Source: Candidatus Endomicrobiellum meruensis
GTDB lineage: Bacteria; Elusimicrobiota; Endomicrobiia; Endomicrobiales; Endomicrobiaceae
Assembly (NCBI GenBank): GCA_031282625.1
Contig: JAITDI010000017.1
Coordinates: 24,642 to 88,641, forward strand
Length of the DNA: 64,000 nucleotides
Direction: 5' to 3'
Notes under the pieces: generated by a model
The model's input: the letters and a program-made list of their open reading frames with translations, nothing else
What the model was told of the DNA's origin: nothing
The model's database searches: none
Position numbers and translations under genes: made by a program
Part shown: positions 52,621 through 61,498 of the stretch, one piece after another
How the letters are laid out: the number at the start of each line of letters is the position of its first letter
Position numbering within the stretch: position 1 is the stretch's first letter

Positions 52621-53703
52621 ATGAAAAAAGATAAAAAGAAAAATATTATTATTGCAGCAAGCGGTACGGGCGGGCATATATACCCGGGCATAGCTTTGGC
52701 TAGAGAGTTTCAAAGCAAAGGGTGTAATCCTATTTTTTTTATAAATAATAATTCTGCACCTCTTGAAATTTTAAACAATAGTGGTTTCCAATATGTGGCT
52801 TTTAATATGGTTGGAATGCCTAGAAAATTTTCATTTTCATTTGTAGTATTTTTAGCTAAATTAAAAATTTCTTTTTTTAAAGCTTTAAAACAGATTCTTT
52901 ATACAAATCCCGTAGCTGTTATCGGAACAGGCAGTTATCTTGCCGTTCCTGTATTATTTGCCGCTAAAACTTTAGGAAAGAAAACTTTTATACACGAACA
53001 GAATGTAATTCCGGGAAAAGCTAATATACTTCTAAATAAAATAGCAGATGAGACTTTTGTAAGTTTTAGTTTTTCTACAAAATACTTTAAAAGTAAAAAT
53101 CTTGTTGTTTCTGGTTATCCTATTCGGAAAGATATTCTTAGTGTATCAAAGAACGAAGCTTTAAAAATATTTAGTTTAAATGACAATATTTTTACGGTTT
53201 TAGTTTTCGGCGGCAGTTTGGGAGCAATAAAATTGAACGAAGTTACGTGTAAAGCTCTTTTACGCTTTGTTTCAAGCAATGAAATGCAAGTGATTCATAT
53301 AACTGGAGCAAAAGATTTTGCAAGGATACAAAATATTGTCGGAGTACGCGCGAATTACAGAATATTTAACTACATGCACAATATAGCATATGCTTATGCC
53401 GCATGTGATATGGTTATATCCCGCTCAGGTGCAGGAACTGTTTTTGAGCTTAAGGCTTTAGAGAAACCTGCCGTTTTAATTCCATATCCGTACGCGACAG
53501 ACAACCACCAGTATTGGAATGCTAAAGAAATTGAAGAAAAAGGAAAAGTAAAAGTAATTGAAGAAAAAGATTTTACAGAAAAAAATCTATTGGAAGCTGT
53601 TGAAATTCTTAAGATAAACGTAAAAAAAGCTGTAGTAAAAGATATTGTTAAACTGCCGCAAGAAATAATATATGAGGAAATAACTAAATGTATAAAATCC
53701 TGA
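52621..53703 (+). CDS. murG: Undecaprenyl-PP-MurNAc-pentapeptide GlcNAc transferase
   Basis: MurG adds GlcNAc to lipid I to form lipid II on the cytoplasmic face of the membrane. The 360-residue GT28 enzyme has the first glycine-rich loop ASGTGGHIYPGIALA near residue 14, GTGSYLAVPVLFAAK, IHEQNVIPGKANILL near 125, FGGSLGAIKLNE near 197, and the UDP-GlcNAc-binding SRSGAGTVFELKALEKPAVLIPYPYATDNHQ region near 265. Its end overlaps surE by 16 bases, so surE is translationally coupled to it. Confidence 0.96.
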   Translation: MKKDKKKNIIIAASGTGGHIYPGIALAREFQSKGCNPIFFINNNSAPLEILNNSGFQYVAFNMVGMPRKFSFSFVVFLAKLKISFFKALKQILYTNPVAVIGTGSYLAVPVLFAAKTLGKKTFIHEQNVIPGKANILLNKIADETFVSFSFSTKYFKSKNLVVSGYPIRKDILSVSKNEALKIFSLNDNIFTVLVFGGSLGAIKLNEVTCKALLRFVSSNEMQVIHITGAKDFARIQNIVGVRANYRIFNYMHNIAYAYAACDMVISRSGAGTVFELKALEKPAVLIPYPYATDNHQYWNAKEIEEKGKVKVIEEKDFTEKNLLEAVEILKINVKKAVVKDIVKLPQEIIYEEITKCIKS

Positions 53704-54428
53704 TTTCAAACGACGACGGAATGAAAGGTCCGGGTCTATGCCCACTTATAAGAGAGCTTTCCAAAATAGCTAAAGTTTATGTTATTGTTCCAAAAAATCA
53801 AATGTCTGGAACAGGTCACGGCATATCTCTTACCAAATACAAAAAAGTGGAAAAAATAGAAAAAGATTTCTATATAGTCAAAGGCGGCACTCCTGCCGAC
53901 TGTGTAAAATATGGAGTATACTTTCTTTTTAAAAATAAAATAGATTTAGTTGTTTCTGGTATTAACACATGTCCAAACTTAGGGCAAGACGTAATATATT
54001 CAGGTACGGTAGGAGCTGCAAGAGAAGGAGCTATGAAAGGAATTCCATCAATAGCTGTTTCAGCTGCAGAAATGTATGCAAAAGACTACGATCACTCTGC
54101 GCAAGTTACAAGAGAGATAGCTGAAAAAATATTAAAGAAGAAAAAGGTTTTTAAAAACGTTTGTTTGAACATAAATATCCCCAAGAATTATAAAGGTATA
54201 AAAGTTGTTCCTCTAAGGATAAGCGATTATAATGAAAATGTTGAGATTGTTATTGGTGAAAAAGGTAATTTTTCATACAAACTTTTTGGTAGGTATATTT
54301 TAGGCAAGAAGAATAAATGGAGCGATGTGGATATGATAGATAAAGGATATATTTCTGTAACTCCTTTGCAAGTAGATCAGACAAATTTTTCTATGATAAA
54401 AAAAGTACAAAAAATTAAATTAGGCTAG
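53688..54428 (+). CDS. surE: 5'/3'-nucleotidase SurE
   Basis: SurE dephosphorylates nucleoside monophosphates and helps stationary-phase survival. The 246-residue protein has the metal-binding SNDDGMKGPGL at residues 6-16, VVPKNQMSGTGHGIS near 38, GTPADCVKYG near 66, VVSGINTCPNLGQDVIYSGTVGAAREG (with the Asn ligand) near 85, and D-S-Y-N-like residues later. It overlaps murG, an unusual but stable-looking attachment of a stress nucleotidase to the cell-wall cluster. Confidence 0.93.
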   Translation: MYKILISNDDGMKGPGLCPLIRELSKIAKVYVIVPKNQMSGTGHGISLTKYKKVEKIEKDFYIVKGGTPADCVKYGVYFLFKNKIDLVVSGINTCPNLGQDVIYSGTVGAAREGAMKGIPSIAVSAAEMYAKDYDHSAQVTREIAEKILKKKKVFKNVCLNINIPKNYKGIKVVPLRISDYNENVEIVIGEKGNFSYKLFGRYILGKKNKWSDVDMIDKGYISVTPLQVDQTNFSMIKKVQKIKLG

Positions 54429-54543
54429 TAAGTTAATTGCGCGATATTTTGTTAATTTTGTGAAGCGCGTGATTGTGAAGTTTACACAAGAAGTAAATGA
54501 GTGGAGGCGCACAATACAGAATTGCAGAAGACAAAACAAAAAA

Positions 54544-56574
54544 ATGGAAAAATTTAAATTAGTATCAAACTTCAAACCATCAGGCGATCAGCCTCATGCA
54601 ATTGACGAACTTTATCATAATTATCTTAAAGGTAAAAATTCGCAGGTTTTGCTTGGTGTTACTGGTTCAGGTAAAACTTTTGTTATGGCAAACGTAATAG
54701 AAAAACTTCAAAAACCTACTATTATAATCTCTCCAAATAAAATTTTAGCAGCTCAAACTTATGCTGAGTTTAAATCTTTTTTTCCAAATAATGCAATTGA
54801 ATATTTCATATCTTATTATGATTACTATCAACCTGAAGCGTATATTCCATCAAGCGATACGTACATAGAAAAAGACGCTTCTATAAACGATCACATAGAC
54901 AGACTTAGACTTAAAGCCACGACGTCTCTACTGGAAAGAAAAGATGTTATTGTAGTGGCATCTGTTTCATGCATATACAATCTTGGCTCACCTAAAGATT
55001 ATCAAAATAGGTGCATTGAAATTATTTCAGGTAAAGAGAAATCAATGAAGAGACTATTATCTGAGCTTGTGACAAGCTATTATGAAAGAAATGAGGTTGA
55101 ATTTATAAGAGGTCGTTTTAGAGTTAAAGGAGATACAGTTGAAATTTTTCCAGCTTATCTTGAGACTGCTATAAGGGTTGAATTTTATGGAGACGAAGTA
55201 GAAAGCATAAAAGAGTTTAATCCTCTTACAAGTGAGATAATAAACAAAAAAAATAAGGCTTATATATATCCTGCAAAGTTATTTGTTACAGATAGAAAAA
55301 AAATTGAAAGAGCCTTAAAAAATATACAGATTGAACTGGATGGACGTCTTAAGGTTCTAAAGTCTCAGAATAAGCTCTTAGAAGCTCAAAGGCTTGAGCA
55401 GAGAACAAAGTATGATATGGAAATGTTGAGGGAAACAGGTTCTTGTAATGGTGTTGAAAATTATTCAAGACATTTGTCTGGAAATCCTGAGGGAGCAAGA
55501 CCAACTACTCTTATAGATTATTTTTTACAAGATAATAATGATTTTTTAATAATAGCCGATGAGTCGCACATATCTCTACCGCAGATTAGGGGGATGTATG
55601 AAGGCGATAGAAGTAGAAAACAGACTCTTATAGATTTTGGTTTTAGACTTCCGTCTGCGCTGGATAATAGACCGTTAAGATTCAATGAGTTTGAGGGGCT
55701 TATAAAAAAGATCATGATGGTATCTGCGACACCTGGAGCTTACGAGCTTGAAAGAAGTAAAAAGAACATAATTGATTTGATTATCCGTCCGACAGGTCTT
55801 GTGGATCCTGAAGTTGTCATTCGTCCTATTGAGGGACAAATACAAGATTTAATGGTTGAAATCAAAAAAACGGTTGATAAAAAACAAAGAACTTTGATTA
55901 CTACTCTTACAAAAAAAACTGCTGAGGATTTAGCCTTTTACCTTAAAGAGAAAGGATTTAAGGTTGAATATTTGCATTCAGAAATAGAAACGTTGGAGAG
56001 GATAGAAATCCTCAGGGACCTTCGCTTGGGCAAATTTGATGTGTTGGTAGGAATAAATCTTTTGAGGGAAGGGTTAGATTTGCCCGAAGTGTCGTTGGTA
56101 GCTGTTTTGGATGCTGACAAAGAAGGTTTTTTGCGCTCTGAACCTACTCTTATACAGATTTGCGGCAGAGCTGCAAGAAATATAGATGGTCGTGTTATTT
56201 TTTATGCAGATAACATGACAGGTTCAATGCAAAGAGCTTTAAATGAGATGGAACGTCGTAGAAAAAAACAGATTGAATACAACAAAAAAAATGATATTCA
56301 GCCAAAGACAATAATAAAAGCTGTTCATGAGCTTGACGAATTTCAAAATTTATCAAGACAAAAGTCTATATCGCAAATTGTTGAAGAAGAAAGATACGAT
56401 TATGTTGTTACACCTAAAAATATTGACAGTATAATCAAAGAATTGGAAGTACAAATGAAAGATGTGGCTGAAAATCTGGATTTTGAGACAGCTGCAGTCC
56501 TAAGGGATAAAATACTTGAGTTAAAAAATATGAAATTAGGCACCTCATCATTGGGAAAGAAAAAAAAGAAGTAA
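54544..56574 (+). CDS. uvrB: Excinuclease ABC subunit B
   Basis: UvrB is the damage-verifying helicase-like core of nucleotide excision repair. I use ATG 54544 (MEKFKLVSNFKPSGDQPHAI) because it matches the family start; an in-frame GTG at 54460 would add 28 unrelated residues. The 676 residues contain Walker A GVTGSGKT, the beta-hairpin YYDYYQPEAYIPSSDTYIEK, the DESH motif in IADESHISLPQIRGMY, helicase motifs V and VI (LVGINLLREGLDLPEVSLV and RAARNIDG), and a C-terminal UVR motif (LEVQMKDVAENLDFETAAVL). uvrA and uvrC are not in view. Confidence 0.95.
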   Translation: MEKFKLVSNFKPSGDQPHAIDELYHNYLKGKNSQVLLGVTGSGKTFVMANVIEKLQKPTIIISPNKILAAQTYAEFKSFFPNNAIEYFISYYDYYQPEAYIPSSDTYIEKDASINDHIDRLRLKATTSLLERKDVIVVASVSCIYNLGSPKDYQNRCIEIISGKEKSMKRLLSELVTSYYERNEVEFIRGRFRVKGDTVEIFPAYLETAIRVEFYGDEVESIKEFNPLTSEIINKKNKAYIYPAKLFVTDRKKIERALKNIQIELDGRLKVLKSQNKLLEAQRLEQRTKYDMEMLRETGSCNGVENYSRHLSGNPEGARPTTLIDYFLQDNNDFLIIADESHISLPQIRGMYEGDRSRKQTLIDFGFRLPSALDNRPLRFNEFEGLIKKIMMVSATPGAYELERSKKNIIDLIIRPTGLVDPEVVIRPIEGQIQDLMVEIKKTVDKKQRTLITTLTKKTAEDLAFYLKEKGFKVEYLHSEIETLERIEILRDLRLGKFDVLVGINLLREGLDLPEVSLVAVLDADKEGFLRSEPTLIQICGRAARNIDGRVIFYADNMTGSMQRALNEMERRRKKQIEYNKKNDIQPKTIIKAVHELDEFQNLSRQKSISQIVEEERYDYVVTPKNIDSIIKELEVQMKDVAENLDFETAAVLRDKILELKNMKLGTSSLGKKKKK

Positions 56575-56590
56575 GAAAAATGAAGAAGTT

Positions 56591-56730
56591 CAACACATAA
56601 TAGGAGTGAAAAAGGTAAAATAAAGGAAGAAAAAGAAGAGGGAAAGCATCTTTTTGACTTTTTGTATTTGTAAAGATATAAGAGGGACAAATGCAATAGT
56701 ATAACAAGTTTTATAAGATGAGATACGAAA
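56591..56730. repeat. Dispersed repeat, copy B
   Basis: About 140 bases nearly the same as 3737-3870 and in the same orientation, with a duplicated TATTTG as the main length difference. It starts 17 bases after the uvrB stop and ends 6 bases before the TTGACA of the infC promoter. Minus-strand open frames across it (56400-56707) have low-complexity composition and are not credible genes. Confidence 0.8.
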
Positions 56731-56735
56731 TTAGA

Positions 56736-56764
56736 TTGACAAATGAAAATTGTTATTGTAAAAT
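56736..56764 (+). promoter_or_regulatory. infC-rpmI-rplT promoter
   Basis: TTGACA (56736-56741) and TAAAAT (56759-56764) are separated by 17 bases. The start is expected near 56771, giving an infC leader of about 163 nt. Confidence 0.8.
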
Positions 56765-56770
56765 CAAATT

Positions 56771-56933
56771 ATATAAAAGAAGCCGCCCGGCTCACCTTAA
56801 CCGTGTATTTGAAGTATATAAGTAATTTAGGGAAAAGGTTAAATGTTAACAATATTTTTGTCGCATAGCGACGCATTTAGGGGGCGGATATTATATCTGC
56901 TCCGATTTTTTATTTAAAAATTGGAAAGGGGCA
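56771..56933 (+). promoter_or_regulatory. Structured infC leader with terminator-like attenuator
   Basis: The leader has several helices: AGCC...GGCT near 56781, TTAACC...GGTTAA pairing near 56798 and 56836, GTCGC-ATA-GCGAC near 56860, and finally a long hairpin GGGGCGGATAT / ATATCTGCTCC (56881-56903) followed by TTTTTT (56905-56911), a rho-independent terminator shape 22 bases before infC. In Bacillus the same operon is controlled by L20 binding its leader and causing premature termination. This leader could work similarly, but the L20 site was not identified. Confidence 0.6.
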
Positions 56934-57482
56934 ATGTCCCAACTGCCAAGAGGGGGAGCTGTCGAAAACAGAAGATTTCGTATAAACCAATTTATTAGAG
57001 TTCCAGAAGTAAGGCTTGTTGATTGTGACGGAACTATGGTGGGAATAGTAAAAACATCTGAAGCTTTAGTAAAAGCGCAGGCAAAAGAGTTAGATTTGGT
57101 TGAAATTTCTCCTCAGGCAAATCCGCCTGTATGTAAAATAATAAACTTCTCTAAGTTTAAATACGATATGGAGAAGAAAGAAAAAGAAGCCAAAAAGAAA
57201 CAAAATATTTCTCACTTAAAAGAAATACGAATTAGACCTCGTATATGTGAGCATGATTTAGAAGTTAAGATTAAGCGTGCCCGGGAATTTATAACTAGTG
57301 GAGATAAGGTACAACTTACAGCTATGTTTTCAGGTAGAGAGATGCAACACAAAGATTTGGGCATAAAAATTATGGATAAAATTAAAGAATCTTTGATTGA
57401 TATAGCAGAACCAGAAGGAAGAACTTCTTCTATGGGTACCAGAGTATTTATGATTTTGATTCCAAAAAGAAATCTAAAGTAA
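56934..57482 (+). CDS. infC: Translation initiation factor IF-3
   Basis: IF-3 binds the 30S subunit, prevents premature 50S joining and checks start-codon pairing. The 182-residue protein has the N-terminal domain RRFRINQFIRVPEVRLVD, the linker LVEISPQANPPVCKIINF, and the C-terminal domain with KEIRIRPRICEHDLEVKIKRAREF and a PEGRTSSMG loop. It starts with ATG after AAAGGGG, unlike the AUU start used for autoregulation in E. coli. It leads the infC-rpmI-rplT operon. Confidence 0.97.
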   Translation: MSQLPRGGAVENRRFRINQFIRVPEVRLVDCDGTMVGIVKTSEALVKAQAKELDLVEISPQANPPVCKIINFSKFKYDMEKKEKEAKKKQNISHLKEIRIRPRICEHDLEVKIKRAREFITSGDKVQLTAMFSGREMQHKDLGIKIMDKIKESLIDIAEPEGRTSSMGTRVFMILIPKRNLK

Positions 57483-57562
57483 AAAATAAATTAAATGACA
57501 AACTGCTTAGCTTAAATAAAAATATTTTGTTTAAGCAGCGTGTTGATAAACAGGGGAAAAAG

Positions 57563-57763
57563 ATGCCTAAGATGAAGACTCACAGCGGATCAAAAAAACG
57601 TTTCAAAGTTACAGGAAAAGGGAAAGTTAAATATAAGAAGCCCGGACAGAGACATTTACTGACTGGCGATTCTGGCAATCAGAACAGAAAATCAAAGAAG
57701 GCTGTTATAGTGGCTGATTCAGATATGAAGACTATGAAGAAATTTATGCCTTATAGTTTTTAA
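57563..57763 (+). CDS. rpmI: 50S ribosomal protein L35
   Basis: A 66-residue basic protein starting MPKMKTHSGSKKRFKVTGKG and containing KPGQRHLLTGDSGNQNRKSK, both standard for L35. An in-frame TTG at 57527 would add 12 residues, but AGGGGAAAA just upstream of ATG 57563 and the family start support the shorter form. Confidence 0.96.
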   Translation: MPKMKTHSGSKKRFKVTGKGKVKYKKPGQRHLLTGDSGNQNRKSKKAVIVADSDMKTMKKFMPYSF

Positions 57764-57800
57764 CGTTAATTTTATATTTACATAATTAAGGAGATTTGCG

Positions 57801-58148
57801 ATGCGTGCAAAAAGTGTAGTATATACAAGACAAAAGAAGAAAAAAATATTTAGGCTTGCCAAAGGTTCTTATGCAACGAAGAAAAATCGTTGGAGAATGG
57901 TTATTCAACAAGTTGAACGCTCTCTTAATTATGCTTATACGGGAAGAAAAGACAATAAATCTAATTTCAGAACTCTTTGGATAGTTCGTCTTAACGCTGC
58001 TGTAAGAGAACAAGGAATTTCTTACAATAAGTTTATTTCCGGTCTTAAAAAGGCTAATGTGGCAATAGACAGAAAAATGCTTGCTGAAATCGCAGTAAAC
58101 GATAATGCGACTTTCAAACAATTAGTTGAGATTGCAAAAGCCGCCTAA
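57801..58148 (+). CDS. rplT: 50S ribosomal protein L20
   Basis: A 115-residue rRNA-binding assembly protein, and the known repressor of this operon in other bacteria. It has the N-terminal basic tail MRAKSVVYTRQKKKKIFRLA and LWIVRLNAAVREQGISYNKF in the globular part. AAGGAG precedes the ATG. It closes the infC-rpmI-rplT operon; the K+ transporter gene begins 12 bases later without an obvious ribosome-binding site. Confidence 0.97.
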   Translation: MRAKSVVYTRQKKKKIFRLAKGSYATKKNRWRMVIQQVERSLNYAYTGRKDNKSNFRTLWIVRLNAAVREQGISYNKFISGLKKANVAIDRKMLAEIAVNDNATFKQLVEIAKAA

Positions 58149-58160
58149 ATTTAAAAATAA

Positions 58161-59465
58161 ATGAAATTTTCTCCGGCAAAAACATTAATATTGTTTTTTC
58201 TTGGACTCATAGTGGCAGGTGCGACGCTTTTGTCGTTGCCTGCCTCTAATAGTTTTAGTAAATTTTCTTTTATTACAAGTCTGTTTACTTCAGTTTCTGC
58301 TGTATGCGTTACTGGTCTTTCAGTTGTAAATATAGGCGAATACTACTCTACATTTGGGCAAAGTATTATTTTAATTTTAATACAGTTGGGCGGATTGGGA
58401 TATATGTTTGTATCCACTGTTATTACGCTGCTTCTTGGCAAGGTAGCTTTAAAAGATAGGCGCATCATGCAGGAGTTTTTTGATGTGTCGTCTTTTAAGG
58501 GGCTAAAATATCTTCTTTCAAAGGCAATTATTTTTGTTTTAGGAATAGAGTTTGTTGGGGCTTTTGTCTTAACATTGATTTTTCTTCGGGATTTCTCGTT
58601 TTTAAAAGCTGTTTACTTAGGAATATTTCATTCTATATCAGCATTTTGTAATGCGGGATTTAGTGTTTTCAACAATAGTTTAGCCATGTTTGCTGACAAT
58701 CCCGGTGTTATTTATACTGTTTCTATTTTGATAATTTTAGGAGGGCTTGGCTTTTTTGTTATAGTTGATATTTACGATGCTTATAAAGAAAAGCGCAGAC
58801 ATTTGTCCACGCACACAAAAGTTGTTCTTTCTATGACTTTGATAATTATGGTGCTATCGTTTTTGTTATTTTTATTTTCCGATTTGCTAAAAGGGCAGGG
58901 GTTATTTCATTTAATAAACAATGCCTTTTTTCAAGCGATAAGTGCTAGGACAGCCGGATTTTATACTGTGCCTACATCTCTTTTTGACGAGTTTACTGAA
59001 ATTGTATTGATGATTTTTATGTCTATTGGAGCTGCTCCAGGCAGCACAGCAGGAGGTATAAAAGTCACGACGTTGGCTTTAATTTTTGTATTTATAAGAA
59101 GCGTTCTAAAGGGTGATGACGATTATATTATCTTTAAAAGAAGAATACCGTACGACATAGTAAAGAAAGCTTTGGTTATTTTTATAGTATTTTTTGCTTT
59201 AATAGCATTGTTGTCGCTTGTCCTTATGTTGCAAGAAAATTATTTAAGACCTGTAACTGTTGTTTTTGAAGTGATTTCGGCGTTTGCCACAGTTGGCTTA
59301 TCTCTTGATATTACGCCCGATTTGTCTTTAGCTGGTAAGATATATATTATTATAGCTATGATAACAGGGCGAATTGGAATATTAACAATGCTTATCCTAA
59401 TGATAACTCCAATTAGTACAAAGAAAAAGGTTAAATATCCCGAAGGGAGAGTATTAGTCGGATAA
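58161..59465 (+). CDS. ktrB: K+ uptake protein, TrkH/KtrB family
   Basis: The membrane subunit of a Ktr/Trk potassium uptake system, 434 residues, built from four membrane-pore-membrane repeats. The four selectivity-filter regions are visible: VSAVCVTGLSVV near residue 48, ISAFCNAGFSVF near 163, SARTAGFYTVP near 268 and ISAFATVGLSLD near 372. The size fits KtrB rather than the longer TrkH. The regulatory partner KtrA follows 13 bases later. Confidence 0.92.
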   Translation: MKFSPAKTLILFFLGLIVAGATLLSLPASNSFSKFSFITSLFTSVSAVCVTGLSVVNIGEYYSTFGQSIILILIQLGGLGYMFVSTVITLLLGKVALKDRRIMQEFFDVSSFKGLKYLLSKAIIFVLGIEFVGAFVLTLIFLRDFSFLKAVYLGIFHSISAFCNAGFSVFNNSLAMFADNPGVIYTVSILIILGGLGFFVIVDIYDAYKEKRRHLSTHTKVVLSMTLIIMVLSFLLFLFSDLLKGQGLFHLINNAFFQAISARTAGFYTVPTSLFDEFTEIVLMIFMSIGAAPGSTAGGIKVTTLALIFVFIRSVLKGDDDYIIFKRRIPYDIVKKALVIFIVFFALIALLSLVLMLQENYLRPVTVVFEVISAFATVGLSLDITPDLSLAGKIYIIIAMITGRIGILTMLILMITPISTKKKVKYPEGRVLVG

Positions 59466-59478
59466 AGGATGGAATCTA

Positions 59479-60174
59479 ATGAAAAAGAAACAGTATGCCG
59501 TTATAGGACTTGGAACGTTTGGTTATAACGTAGCCGTAGAGCTTGAAAAGAAAGGCATACAAGTTTTGGCTATTGACAATGATTCTGAGATAATCAATAA
59601 AATAAGTGCGTTTGTCACTCAAGCATTGATAGCCGATGCTACTGACGAAAAGGCTATGGAAGACGCAGGAATTGCTGATTGCGACACTGTTATAGTTTCA
59701 ATAGGCGAAAGCATAGAAACAAGCATTCTTTCAACATTGATAGTTAAAGAACTTGGCGTTAAAAATATTATCGTAAAATCAGCAAGTTCATGGCATTCAA
59801 AGGTTGCGGCTAAAATAGGAGCTAACACAATAGTTTATCCTGAATTTGAAATGGCAAAAAAGCTTGTTGATGGAATAAGATCTCCAAATATTTTGGAACA
59901 AATAGAACTTTCAAAAGAATATAATTTAATTGAAGTAGTTGCTCCTGAAGAAATTTTGGGCAAAACAATAAAGAGTTCTGGTTTTAGAAACAATTATGGC
60001 GTTAACATCATTGCAATTCGCAAACAAATTCCGTTTATTAACGATGATGGTCAAAGCGATATGAAAGAGGAAATAAACATGGTTCCTGGACCTGAAGACG
60101 AAATAGACCAAAATGATATTTTGGTGGTTGTCGGTTCAAAAGAGTCTTTGGCTAAGTTAAAAGGGGATAAATAA
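59479..60174 (+). CDS. ktrA: K+ uptake regulatory subunit, TrkA/KtrA family
   Basis: A 231-residue cytoplasmic RCK-type protein that forms a ring under KtrB and gates it in response to nucleotides. The N-terminal TrkA-N domain has the nucleotide motif IGLGTFGYNVAVELEKKG (9-26) and acidic residue LAIDNDSE; the C-terminal TrkA-C domain spans about 140-231 (LGKTIKSSGFRNNYGVNII, DILVVVGSKESLAKLKG). The stop shares a base with the next gene (TAATG). Confidence 0.93.
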   Translation: MKKKQYAVIGLGTFGYNVAVELEKKGIQVLAIDNDSEIINKISAFVTQALIADATDEKAMEDAGIADCDTVIVSIGESIETSILSTLIVKELGVKNIIVKSASSWHSKVAAKIGANTIVYPEFEMAKKLVDGIRSPNILEQIELSKEYNLIEVVAPEEILGKTIKSSGFRNNYGVNIIAIRKQIPFINDDGQSDMKEEINMVPGPEDEIDQNDILVVVGSKESLAKLKGDK

Positions 60175-60446
60175 TGATTAAGGGCGATTCTCAAGAGGCA
60201 AATCATATAGAGCTGGGGAAATTTTATTTTTTGAACAATAAATTCAACGAAGCTGTTGCAGAATTTAAAAAAGTTTTGGAAATAAATCCGTCAAATGCGG
60301 AAGCTTATTACAATATTGGACTCATAAAAGAAGTTTCTAATTTGCTCAATGAGGCGAAAGATATGTATTCAAAGGCTTTAGCTATATGTCCTGATTATAA
60401 AATAGCCAGAGATCGTTTGAACAAACTTATAGGCGTTGAAAATTAA
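60174..60446 (+). CDS. Small TPR protein
   Basis: A 90-residue protein made of about two and a half tetratricopeptide repeats (ELGKFYFLNNKFNEAVAEFK, then NAEAYYNIGLIKEVSNLLNE, DMYSKALAICPDYKIARDRL). TPRs mediate protein contacts; the partner is unknown. It is coupled to ktrA by a one-base overlap and followed 22 bases later by pheS. No signal peptide is present. Confidence 0.8.
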   Translation: MIKGDSQEANHIELGKFYFLNNKFNEAVAEFKKVLEINPSNAEAYYNIGLIKEVSNLLNEAKDMYSKALAICPDYKIARDRLNKLIGVEN

Positions 60447-60468
60447 CTTATTTATAAAGGATTTGGTA

Positions 60469-61488
60469 ATGAAAGATATTCGGCAAATTATAAATGAAGC
60501 GTTAGAAAAAGTGAAAAATGCCGATGTTTCAACTCTTGAAAATATTAAGGTGGAATATCTTGGCAAAAGTGGCGTTTTAACGCAAATTCTAAAATCGTTG
60601 TTTTCGTACTCAATTGATGATAAAAAAAGAATTGGTTCAGAGGCAAATAATGCAAAAAGCGTTATAGAGACTGAAATAGAAAATAAAAAAGAAAATCTTA
60701 AAAAATCTTTGCTTGACGAAAAAATGCGCAAGGAAAAGCTTGATAACTCCAAAAGTTTTTATTTTCCTTTTTCAAATGGAAGCTTTCACCCTGTAATACA
60801 AACGATACAGGATATAACTGCTGTTTTTAAATCTCTTGGTTTTGCTGTTGCCGAAGGACCTGAAATAGAAACTGATTGGTATAATTTTGAGGCTTTAAAT
60901 ATCCCAGATAACCACCCTGCTAGAGATACGCAGGACACATTTTATATTGAAGGTATGAAGGCTTTACTTAGAACGCACACTTCCCCGGGTCAAATTCACG
61001 TTATGGAAAAACATAAACCGCCTATAAAGGTTATTGTTCCTGGTAAAGTTTACAGAAACGAGGCTTCCGACGCTACGCATTTTTCAACGTTCCATCAAGT
61101 TGAAGGTTTAGCTGTTGATGAGAACATAACGTTTGTTGATTTAAAGGCTGTGCTGTCGGACTTTGTGCACAAATTTTTTGGTTCTGATATAAATATACGT
61201 TTTAGACCATCGCATTTTCAGTTTACGGAGCCTTCAGCGGAAGTTGATATGCAATGCATTTTCTGTAAAGGAAAGGGGTGCAGACTTTGTAAATCTTCAG
61301 GCTGGATAGAAATTTTGGGTTGTGGTATGGTACACCCGAACGTTTTAAAAGCCGTTCATTACGATTCTGGAAAATACACTGGTTATGCTTTTGGCTTGGG
61401 CGTTGAAAGAATAGCTATGTTTAAATATGGGATTGACGATATTCGTTTATTCTACGAGAATGATTTGAGATTTTTAAAACAGTTTTAA
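60469..61488 (+). CDS. pheS: Phenylalanyl-tRNA synthetase alpha subunit
   Basis: PheS is the catalytic subunit of the alpha2-beta2 enzyme that charges tRNA-Phe. I start at ATG 60469 (MKDIRQIINEALEKV) because AAAGGA lies properly upstream; an in-frame TTG at 60436 adds 11 unrelated residues. The 339 residues have the N-terminal coiled coil (about 1-90), HPVIQTIQDITAVFKSLGF, the class II motif 2 region GKVYRNEASDATHFSTFHQVEG near 190 and the motif 3 region GYAFGLGVERIAMFKYGI near 303. A Cys4 cluster (CIFCKGKGCRLC) precedes motif 3. Confidence 0.96.
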   Translation: MKDIRQIINEALEKVKNADVSTLENIKVEYLGKSGVLTQILKSLFSYSIDDKKRIGSEANNAKSVIETEIENKKENLKKSLLDEKMRKEKLDNSKSFYFPFSNGSFHPVIQTIQDITAVFKSLGFAVAEGPEIETDWYNFEALNIPDNHPARDTQDTFYIEGMKALLRTHTSPGQIHVMEKHKPPIKVIVPGKVYRNEASDATHFSTFHQVEGLAVDENITFVDLKAVLSDFVHKFFGSDINIRFRPSHFQFTEPSAEVDMQCIFCKGKGCRLCKSSGWIEILGCGMVHPNVLKAVHYDSGKYTGYAFGLGVERIAMFKYGIDDIRLFYENDLRFLKQF

Positions 61489-61498
61489 GGAAATAAAC

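Noticed and set aside
54460..54543. Upstream GTG extension of uvrB
   Set aside because: Family members start at the equivalent of MEKFKLVSNFKPSGDQP; the 28 extra residues resemble nothing.
56400..56707. Two minus-strand ORFs of about 90-98 codons
   Set aside because: They cover the uvrB end and the dispersed repeat; their Phe/Leu/Ser-rich composition is what antisense of A-rich sequence gives.
57527..57562. TTG extension of rpmI
   Set aside because: ATG 57563 has a strong ribosome-binding site and gives the exact L35 start.
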